Assembly: GCF_017603965.1 (NCBI RefSeq)
Contig: NZ_CP071955.1
Span: 2,232,001-2,296,000 of the forward strand
Direction: 5' to 3'
Source: Xanthomonas fragariae
GTDB taxonomy: Bacteria; Pseudomonadota; Gammaproteobacteria; Xanthomonadales; Xanthomonadaceae
DNA length: 64,000 bases
Shown: positions 58,099 to 64,000 of the stretch, piece after piece
Numbering within the stretch: position 1 is the first letter of the stretch
How the letters are laid out: each line of letters opens with the position of its first letter
Translations under genes and position numbers: made by a program
Notes under the pieces: generated by a model
Told to the model about the DNA's origin: nothing
Seen by the model: the letters and a program-made list of their open reading frames with translations, nothing else
The model's database searches: none

Positions 58099-58983
58099 TC
58101 ACGCCGCTTTGGCGTAACCGGCCTGTTGTCGATAGTAAGCCTCTTCGGCTTCCGCTGGCGGAATGTTCCCGATCGACCCCAGCAAGCGTTTGTGGTTGTA
58201 CCAGTCCACCCAATCCAGCGTGGCCAGTTCCACATCCTGGCGGTTGCGCCACGCGCGCCGGTGGATCACCTCGGCCTTGTACAACCCGTTGATCGTCTCG
58301 GCCAACGCGTTGTCATAGCTATCGCCCACGCTGCCCACCGACGGCTCGATCCCGGCGTCGGCCAGCCGCTCGGTGTAGCGGATCGACACATACTGCACGC
58401 CGCGGTCGCAGTGGTGGATCAGGCCGCCTTCGGTTGGACGACGCGCATGCAGCGCCTGCTCCAGCGCGTCCAGCACGAAGTCCGTGTGCGCCGTCTGCGA
58501 CACCTTCCAGCCCACGATCCGCCGTGCGTACACGTCGATCACGAAGGCCACGTACACGAACCCGGCCCAGGTCGAGACATACGTGAAGTCGCTGACCCAC
58601 AGTCGGTTCGGCGACGGCGCATGGAACTGTCGGTTCACTTTGTCCAGCGGGCACGGTCGCTTGTCGCTGATCGTGGTCTTGACCACCTTCCCCCGCACCA
58701 CCCCGTGCAGGCCGAGTTCGCCCATCAGCCGCTCCACCGTGCAGCGGGCCACCGCATAGCCCTCGCGCTTGAGCTGCCGCCAGACCTTGCGCACGCCGTA
58801 CACCTGTCGGTTCTGCTCCCATACCCGCCGGATCTGCGGGCGCAGCGCCTGGTCCTTCCACCAGCGGTTCGGGCGCAAGTTCGCGTCCGCTTCCCGCTGC
58901 GCGTGGCGGTAATACGTCGACGGGGCAACCTGCAGCACCTTGCAGATTGGCTCGACCCCGTGAACATCGCAATGTTCGGTCAC
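58099..58983 (-). CDS. IS3-family transposase OrfB, copy 3
   Basis: 294 residues from a GTG start at 58983 (VTEHCDVHG); the frame is open to 59088 inside orfA. DDE residues are present ([28 protein letters not shown]). The Ser before the second Asp is Cys here, which does not touch the catalytic residue. Confidence 0.9.
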   Translation of the reverse strand: MTEHCDVHGVEPICKVLQVAPSTYYRHAQREADANLRPNRWWKDQALRPQIRRVWEQNRQVYGVRKVWRQLKREGYAVARCTVERLMGELGLHGVVRGKVVKTTISDKRPCPLDKVNRQFHAPSPNRLWVSDFTYVSTWAGFVYVAFVIDVYARRIVGWKVSQTAHTDFVLDALEQALHARRPTEGGLIHHCDRGVQYVSIRYTERLADAGIEPSVGSVGDSYDNALAETINGLYKAEVIHRRAWRNRQDVELATLDWVDWYNHKRLLGSIGNIPPAEAEEAYYRQQAGYAKAA

Positions 58984-58991
58984 GAACGTGG

Positions 58992-59312
58992 TCAGGGCTT
59001 GAAGCGGCGGTCGAGCTCCGCCTGGGCAAAATACGCGCTGGCCTTGCGCAGGATCTCGTTGGCTTGCCTCAGCTCGCGCACTTCGCATTCCAGCGCTTTC
59101 ATCCGCGTCCGCTCGTCCGTCGTCAGCCCCTGACGCTTGCCGGCATCACGCTCGGCCTGACGCACCCAGTTGCACAGCGTCTGCGACGAACAGCCAATCT
59201 TCCCGGCAATCGATTCGATCGCCGCCCACTGCGAGCCGTACTCGCCCTGATGCTCCCGCACCAGCCGAACCGCGCGCTCTCGCACTTCCGGTGAATATTT
59301 CGTCTTGCTCAT
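58992..59312 (-). CDS. IS3-family OrfA, copy 3
   Basis: 106 residues with one substitution relative to copies 1 and 2 (Arg to Cys in the coiled coil, [11 protein letters not shown]). HTH region intact. Confidence 0.9.
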   Translation of the reverse strand: MSKTKYSPEVRERAVRLVREHQGEYGSQWAAIESIAGKIGCSSQTLCNWVRQAERDAGKRQGLTTDERTRMKALECEVRELRQANEILRKASAYFAQAELDRRFKP

Positions 59313-59517
59313 CGCCCCATCTTCTCAAGAGTTGGAGCCTCCCGAAATCCCGGGGCGGTTCAGCACCGGCATCGTCACGGACTTCGAGTTCGGCATGCAC
59401 TGGTCGTACTACTAGAGACTACGTCGGCGATATCGTCGGCACAACGCTGGCGCCGGCGACTAAGAGCGTCTAACAAAACCCCTTGAATCTTGTCTCGCCG
59501 GTGGCAAAATTGCGGAC

Positions 59518-59919
59518 ATGACACGTCGCAAAGAGATCCCCATTGCGCTGTGGAAGCGCATCGAGCCGCTGATTCCCCAAGTGAAGCGTTCGCCCAAAGG
59601 TGGACGGCCGCGCATCAGTGATCAGCAAGCCCTCAACGGCATCGTCTATGTCTTGCGCACGGGCATGCCATGGGAAGACCTGCCTGTGGAACTGGGCTAT
59701 GGCAGCGGCATGACCTGCTGGCGCCGGTTGCGTGATTGGCAAGCCGCCGGTGTGTGGCATCGTCTGCATCAGGTGTTGCTGACCGAGCTGCGTCGCGCCC
59801 AGAGGCTGGATCTGAGCCGAGCCAGTCTGGACGCCGCCAGTGTGGCCTCCCCCCGGGGGGCGCCTACACCGGGCCAAACCCGACCGATCGCGGCAAACTC
59901 GGCAGCAAACGGCATCTGA
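59518..59919 (+). CDS. IS5-family transposase, N-terminal frame (orfA)
   Basis: 133 codons with the DUF4096-like start MTRRKEIPIALWKRIEPLIP and GIVYVLRTGMPWEDLPVELG, up to the first catalytic Asp in RASLDAASVA. The last codons of this frame (from about 59855) are out of register. The natural protein continues in the next frame through a C6G6 stretch (CCCCCCGGGGGG, about 59850-59861), a likely programmed frameshift site. Confidence 0.85.
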   Translation: MTRRKEIPIALWKRIEPLIPQVKRSPKGGRPRISDQQALNGIVYVLRTGMPWEDLPVELGYGSGMTCWRRLRDWQAAGVWHRLHQVLLTELRRAQRLDLSRASLDAASVASPRGAPTPGQTRPIAANSAANGI

Positions 59920-60323
59920 TCGTGGACCGCAACGGCGTGCCCTTGGCAGTGTGCGTCACCGGCGCCAATCGGCACGACTCGGTCGTGTTCGAGGAGTTGA
60001 TCGACGCCTTGCCGCCAATTGGTGGCAAACCAGGGCGCCCGCGACGTTGGCCAGACAAATTGCACGCCGACAAGGCTTACGACATCGACCGCTGTCGCGC
60101 CTTCCTCAAGCAGCGCGGCATCATTGCGCGGATCGCACGCAAGGGAATCGAGCGCAACGACCGGTTGGGCCGTCATCGCTGGGTCGTCGAGCGCACGCAT
60201 GCCTGGTTCGCAGGCATGGGCAAACTGCGCATCCGCTTTGAACGCCGCATCGATCTCCACTTGGCGTTGCTCTCGCTTGCATGCTCCATCATCTGCTTAC
60301 GGCTTCTTCCTGGGTTTTGTTAG
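59850..60323 (+). CDS. IS5-family transposase, C-terminal frame (orfB)
   Basis: Continues the transposase as PPGGAYTGPNPTDRGKLGSK, then the second catalytic Asp in LHADKAYDIDRCR and the Glu in HRWVVERTHAWFAGMGKLRI. Ends LRLLPGFC. Needs frameshifting from orfA to be made. Confidence 0.82.
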   Translation, partial: PPGGAYTGPNPTDRGKLGSKRHLIVDRNGVPLAVCVTGANRHDSVVFEELIDALPPIGGKPGRPRRWPDKLHADKAYDIDRCRAFLKQRGIIARIARKGIERNDRLGRHRWVVERTHAWFAGMGKLRIRFERRIDLHLALLSLACSIICLRLLPGFC

Positions 60324-60560
60324 CCGCTCTAAGGCGTAATGGCGTTCTTTCTGGAAGCCACCTTACCTGAGCCTGTTCTTCCTGAGCTGGAACCGCCTGA
60401 CCAAGTCCCCGCATCTGGTCACCACCTGGCTCGTGCACTGGGCAGCATCTAGGCGCTGTGGATCATGATCGCCACTGGCTTGATCGCTACGCATTCGCTG
60501 GATGAGCTGATTCCGGCATTCTGGAACTGGACGGGCGTACCAAGCACCTCATAATAGTGG

Positions 60561-60903
60561 ACGATGCTTGGCTTCACCGCGCTCTACACCACGCCGCTGG
60601 TCATCGCGATCAAGTTGTCATTGAAGACGATCCGCAAGGGCCTGGATGCGCTATTCCCACCGACGCACCCCAGCGCGTCGCACTCCGCGCCCTCAAGCAC
60701 GGGCGCGCGGGCCGGCAGCGCACCGTAAGCCAGGAGATAGCGTTATGGATTTCATCTTGTTCGGCGACACAACATTGCGCGGCAGTGCTCAACGGCATTT
60801 AGTTCGAAGCACGTGAACCCGAGCGTGGCCAACTGTGTCAGTAAAATAAATTCGCAAGATGCTTGCCGATTCCTCATTCAGCATGTAGGATACTCTGCTC
60901 CTT
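60561..60903. other. Degenerate stretch before tRNA-Pro
   Basis: About 340 bases. GFTALYTTPLVIAIKLSLKT is readable near 60565 and looks like a piece of a membrane protein, but it ends in stops. No intact gene. Probably more debris of the cyd region. Confidence 0.35.
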
Positions 60904-60980
<77 letters not shown>

Positions 60981-60998
60981 CTGGTAAAACGGCTAGAA

Positions 60999-61041
60999 GG
61001 CTCTGAAAGCCGCAGTAATGCGGGACTTCAGGGCCTTTTTT
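60999..61041 (+). terminator. Terminator after tRNA-Pro
   Basis: GGCTCTGAA and TTCAGGGCC form a 9-bp stem (one G-T pair), followed by six T. Intrinsic terminator. Confidence 0.75.
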
Positions 61042-61278
61042 CTGTCCCGATACTCCGCATTGCTCCGAATCCTTATTCATGGTTCAAACGAGCAATGTCT
61101 CCATCTAAATGGCCCAACCTCGACCCAAGGTGGCCGGTTCGGCCGAATTTCTCTAACTCATTCTAATCGTTAGATTTTTTTACGTTGTGGATTTCTAACT
61201 GACAACGTTTTGACGGCCTACCGTATGATACGGTGCAGGGTTGCGTAGATACTCAAGGACCCTACGTTGCGCGTAAGA

Positions 61279-61356
61279 GTCGGCGCCTCCAGGAATCCCG
61301 GAGCGGTTCACCTTCATCTAACTTCGGCTCCTTCCTGGAATTTTGTTAGATGCTCT
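61279..61356. mobile_element. Two adjacent IS end remnants
   Basis: GCGCCTCCAGGAATCCCGGA...CGGTTCA (61283-61310) is a diverged right end of the IS3-family element seen three times in this window. CTTCCTGGAATTTTGTTAGA and ATGCTC (61331-61356) is a diverged right end of the IS5-family element at 59464-60329. Only ends remain, no transposase. Confidence 0.65.
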
Positions 61357-61428
61357 TATGATGCACTGGCGATTTGCTTCCATTTCTTGGACGACGTCAT
61401 GCCCTACATGCCGATGCTGGGCGGTGCA

Positions 61429-61947
61429 CTAACGCTTGGCAAGATCTTCGGCCTGGGGTCGGCCGGCTTGGCGCTTGGCTGATGAATTTTTGAGGAACGT
61501 CGCGAGATTACCGATGCGGCTAGCCAGCGCGATGATCCGTCTCGCACAGGTCTTCGCCTTTTGTCTGGGGGCGGAGTGTTGACTCGCTCCCTCCTGATTG
61601 GATTTGGAAGAAGGCTCTTGGGGCGTGCTAGTCAGGCTCGGCTGCACATTGTAGTGCTCGGGGCTGAGTTCCCTGACGAATCCCGTTCGCTGAACCAGCT
61701 CGGCGAACTCGTCGAATCTGTCAGGGTATCTTTGGCCGACAAGCTGCAACATCCTCTGGATGTCTGAATACGCTGACTGCACAACCGGCTGGCGGCGGCT
61801 GCCGGGGGAGCCTGGTGCTGGGGACGGCGGCCCGGATATGGAGGCCTCGGGTGCGAGAGACGAGGGTTGGGCACTGGTGTCTGGAGCGCTTTCTGCATTC
61901 AAACTAGCAGCATACTGCGGCGTATTTGAGTGTCTGTTGATGTACAC
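61429..61947 (-). CDS. Candidate HrpX-regulated type III effector
   Basis: 172 residues from GTG 61947 (MYINRHSNTPQYAASLNAES), with AAGGA seven bases upstream. The first 65 residues are Ser/Pro/Ala-rich and polar with no hydrophobic signal, as in type III secretion signals. The rest has a helical stretch (QSAYSDIQRMLQLVGQRYPD, DEFAELVQRTGFVRELSPEH) and a basic C-terminus (CARRIIALASRIGNLATFLK). A consensus PIP box with a correctly spaced -10 lies upstream. It matches no effector I can name. Possibly a truncated larger gene. Confidence 0.7.
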   Translation of the reverse strand: MYINRHSNTPQYAASLNAESAPDTSAQPSSLAPEASISGPPSPAPGSPGSRRQPVVQSAYSDIQRMLQLVGQRYPDRFDEFAELVQRTGFVRELSPEHYNVQPSLTSTPQEPSSKSNQEGASQHSAPRQKAKTCARRIIALASRIGNLATFLKNSSAKRQAGRPQAEDLAKR

Positions 61948-61976
61948 GGCGACATCCTTGGCTAAAGTGTCGGCTT

Positions 61977-62038
61977 ATGATGAGATGAGCGTACTGCGGT
62001 GAATGCGCACGTTGCGAATGCAATGCGCGGTCGACGAA
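61977..62038 (-). promoter_or_regulatory. PIP box and -10 element (HrpX regulon promoter)
   Basis: On the minus strand TTCGT-N15-TTCGC (62038-62014) fits TTCGB-N15-TTCGB. After 31 bases comes CATCAT (61982-61977), fitting the YANNNT -10 element at the required 30-32 spacing. This is the complete plant-inducible promoter used by HrpX for type III effector genes. The GTG start of the downstream gene is 30 bases beyond the -10. Confidence 0.85.
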
Positions 62039-62067
62039 ATCAACTGCGCAAGCGTGCGCTGATCTCG

Positions 62068-62640
62068 CTAATGCGATGCCCCTGAGAAACACCTTTCAAA
62101 CACCGATCGCCAGCGGTGCACGATGCTCAACGATAGCCATCCCGTCGCCCGGACCCAGGTGCGCAACAACGCGATCCAGCGCATCAGCCAACGCAAGTTG
62201 TAGCCGGTAGCGCAGCCGAGCACGTGCAGCGCAGCGCCTCCTTGGGCGCCTTTGCGCCTGCAACGACGCAACCGGCAGTCAGATGTCCGATCGCCGGTTC
62301 CACTGCCTGACGTCGTTTGATCCAGCGCCATTGCCGTCGCGTCAGGGCCTTGCCACGATGCAACACCTGCACGCCATCGACCTAGGGTATCGCCAATCGT
62401 GCCGGACCGCAGGCACTGCCACTTGCACGCCAGATCCGCGTCGACTGCGTCCAAGATCCGCCCGGCAACAGCAAGACTATGCGTCTCCAGCAAGCGGCGG
62501 CCGTTGAGAATCGTGGTCGCGTCGGGAACCGTGTCCAGGCCACCGAGCTGAACAAAACGGCGCAAGGTCGGAATCTCGTGCAGGGGCTCTTCCATCGACG
62601 GATCGCATGGTGGCAGGCATATGTCGCGACAACAGCAAAG
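62068..62640 (-). pseudogene. Decayed IS5-family transposase
   Basis: The frame 62595-62068 begins MEEPLHEIPTLRRFVQLGGL and LDTVPDATTILNGRRLLETH, typical of IS5-type transposases. It then loses the catalytic centre through frameshifts. Pieces of the C-terminal end recur in another frame (RGKALTRRQWRWIKRRQAVE at 62184-62372, then VLGCATGYNLRWLMRWIALL). Unrelated to the IS5-family element at 59464. Confidence 0.78.
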
Positions 62641-62711
62641 ACGAAGCGATCGCCTTGTAGGCCAATCGTGTTCGTCTGCGTCGAATCAGTCTTGGCACGC
62701 AGGACGGCATG

Positions 62712-63956
62712 TCAGTGCCGCACCTGGCCCTCGCCACGCACTACAAAACGCTCCACGGTGAGTGCTTCTAGCCCCATCGGGCCGTAGGAATGCAGGCGTG
62801 TAGTCGAGATGCCGATCTCCGCACCCAGGCCGAGCTCGCCACCATCGGAAAAACGCGAAGACGCGTTGACCATCACCACTGCCGAACGCAGCGAGTTCAC
62901 AAATTGCTCGGCGTTGGCAGCGTCCTCGGTGGCGATCACTTCGGTATGGTCCGAGCCGTATTGGCGGATATGCGTCAGCGCGGTATCCAGGTCCGGCACG
63001 ATGCGGACTGCCAGGATCAGGTCGAGGAATTCTGCGGCGTAATCGTCATCGCTGGCGGCTGCCACATCGGGAAGCAATGCACGCGTTGCCGCATCGCCAC
63101 GCAGCTCGACGTTGCGTTCGCGTAGTGCTTGCGCGGCGACCGGCAGAAAGCGCTCGGCGATGTGCGCATGCACCAGCAAGGTCTCCAGCGAATTGCACGC
63201 CGACGGCCGCGTCGCCTTGCCGTCGACCAGCAAGCGTACTGCCAGCTCCACATCGGCCGATGCATCCACAAACAGATGGCACACGCCCTTGTAGTGTTTG
63301 ATCACCGGCACGCGTGCGTGCTCGGCGACAAAACGGATCAGCCCTTCACCACCGCGCGGAATCGCCAGATCGACGATGTCGCTGAGCTGCAGCAACTCCA
63401 ACATGGTCTCGCGGCGCAGATCTTCGACCAGCGTCAACGCAGCTTCCGGCACATCTGCCTCGCGCAGCGCACGCTGCAATGCGCGTGCGATCGCCGTATT
63501 GGAACCAATTGCCTCCGATCCCCCACGCAGGATCACCCCGTTGCCGGCCTTGATGCACAGCGCTGCCGCATCGGCAGTGACGTTGGGGCGCGCCTCGTAA
63601 ATCATCGCGATCACGCCCAACGGCACACGCATCTTTTGCACGCGGATGCCGTTGGGGCGGATGTCCTCGTGCGTGATCTGCCCCACCGGATCCGGCAACA
63701 GTGCCACCTCGCGCAGTGCAGCGGCGATACCGGCCAGGCGCTTGGGATCGAGCGCCAAGCGATCGAGCATCGCACTGCCCACACCCTTCTCACGCGCCGC
63801 ATCCAGATCGCGGGCGTTCGCATCCAGGATCAGCGCGGCATCGTGTTCCAACGCAGCCGCCATGGCATCGAGTAACGCCTGCTTGGCAGAGGACGACAGT
63901 TGCGACAGTACCTGAGCGGCATCGCGGCATTGCAGGGCGAGAGTTTTGATGGTCAT
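62712..63956 (-). CDS. proA: Gamma-glutamyl phosphate reductase
   Basis: 414 residues, the usual ProA length. It reduces gamma-glutamyl phosphate to glutamate semialdehyde with NADPH in proline synthesis. Motifs: [20 protein letters not shown] (nucleotide and substrate binding), [26 protein letters not shown] and the catalytic Cys in [15 protein letters not shown]. The C-terminal part has [20 protein letters not shown]. No proB is visible in the window; the upstream end is near the window edge. Confidence 0.96.
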   Translation of the reverse strand: MTIKTLALQCRDAAQVLSQLSSSAKQALLDAMAAALEHDAALILDANARDLDAAREKGVGSAMLDRLALDPKRLAGIAAALREVALLPDPVGQITHEDIRPNGIRVQKMRVPLGVIAMIYEARPNVTADAAALCIKAGNGVILRGGSEAIGSNTAIARALQRALREADVPEAALTLVEDLRRETMLELLQLSDIVDLAIPRGGEGLIRFVAEHARVPVIKHYKGVCHLFVDASADVELAVRLLVDGKATRPSACNSLETLLVHAHIAERFLPVAAQALRERNVELRGDAATRALLPDVAAASDDDYAAEFLDLILAVRIVPDLDTALTHIRQYGSDHTEVIATEDAANAEQFVNSLRSAVVMVNASSRFSDGGELGLGAEIGISTTRLHSYGPMGLEALTVERFVVRGEGQVRH

Positions 63957-64000
63957 TTTAGGGTCGGAATTCGGAAGGTGGGGGTGGGCATTGGCAAAAT

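Larger units (their letters stand above)
58060..59362 (-). mobile_element. IS3-family insertion sequence, copy 3
   Basis: 1303 bp, ends as in copies 1 and 2, with a 4-bp target duplication GCAC. Inserted in the cydA-like pseudogene. It differs from copies 1 and 2 at several codons (HHCDRG for HHSDRG, ELGLHG for ALGLRG, ALECEV for ALEREV), so it is an older or separate insertion. Confidence 0.94.
59464..60329 (+). mobile_element. IS5-family (IS427-like) insertion sequence
   Basis: 866 bp with inverted ends GAGCGTCTAACAAAACC and (reverse complement) GAGCGGCTAACAAAACC and a TAA target duplication, as expected for the IS427 group. The transposase is split over two frames. Inserted in the cydA-like pseudogene about 100 bases from IS3 copy 3. 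Confidence 0.92.
57903..60560 (+). pseudogene. cydA-like cytochrome bd oxidase subunit I, decayed and IS-interrupted
   Basis: Three pieces align with CydA/cyanide-insensitive oxidase subunit I. 57903-58059 gives [20 protein letters not shown] and [12 protein letters not shown]; 59363-59415 gives [17 protein letters not shown] then a stop; 60330-60540 gives AFFLEAT, then after a frameshift SLFFLSWNRLTKSPHLVTTW, a stop, and ALWIMIATGLIATHSLDELI. The gene is cut by the IS3-family element at 58060 and the IS5-family element at 59464. The extent beyond 60560 is uncertain. It would have encoded the haem subunit of a quinol oxidase. Confidence 0.72.

Noticed and set aside
61267..61482. A 71-codon plus-strand frame ending LGKIFGLGSAGLALG
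   Set aside because: It starts inside the IS-end remnants and overlaps the candidate effector's 3' end. It may be a fragment but has no recognised family.

Overview
The window is a piece of a high-GC gammaproteobacterial chromosome, almost certainly Xanthomonas. Pointers to the genus are the tmRNA tag ANDDNYGSDFAIAA, the hrcA-grpE-dnaK-dnaJ, recN and fur/bamE neighbourhood, a bacteria-killing type IV secretion system (X-T4SS) whose VirB7 carries an N0 domain, effectors ending in an XVIPCD secretion domain, and a consensus HrpX-type PIP box. No species is assigned.

Layout. (1) 1-14.6 kb: housekeeping genes (tyrA, pdxY, dnaJ, dnaK, grpE, hrcA, recN, fur, bamE, rnfH, ratA, smpB) and a large alpha/beta-hydrolase/subtilase fusion. 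(2) 14.7-15.5 kb: ssrA (tmRNA) followed by a truncated integrase, an old integration site. (3) 15.5-53.6 kb, all on the minus strand: the X-T4SS. Transcription runs from high to low coordinates: virB7-8-9-10-11-1-2-3-4-5-6, a DUF4189 gene, an immunity lipoprotein (X-Tfi) and an effector (X-Tfe). The block virB4-virB5-virB6-DUF4189-Tfi-Tfe is then repeated in tandem. There are four complete virB5-virB6-DUF4189-Tfi-Tfe sets (called A, B, C, D going down the array) and five virB4 copies, of which only the first is intact. Copies B-E are truncated, internally deleted or IS-interrupted. Each set carries a different core (end of virB6, DUF4189, Tfi and Tfe catalytic domain) between nearly identical flanks (virB4-5-6 on one side, XVIPCD plus spacer on the other). 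Sets A and C encode diverged GH19 lysozyme/inhibitor pairs of the XAC2609/XAC2610 type. Set D encodes a lysozyme-like effector with an LprI-like inhibitor. Set B encodes a third lysozyme-like effector with an unrelated lipoprotein. (4) 54.4-57.5 kb: tRNA-Val, uvrB, a FimT/GspH-like pseudopilin, tRNA-Asn. (5) 57.5-62.7 kb: a mobile-element graveyard with a MITE, a cydA pseudogene split by an IS3- and an IS5-family element, tRNA-Pro, IS-end remnants, a PIP-box-controlled candidate type III effector and a decayed IS5 transposase. (6) 62.7-64 kb: proA.

The main discovery candidate is the cassette array. It looks like a recombination-built library of toxin/immunity cassettes inside the secretion operon, analogous in logic to orphan-toxin arrays of polymorphic toxin systems. 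Single-base markers group the sets differently in different segments, which points to repeated recombination or gene conversion between copies.
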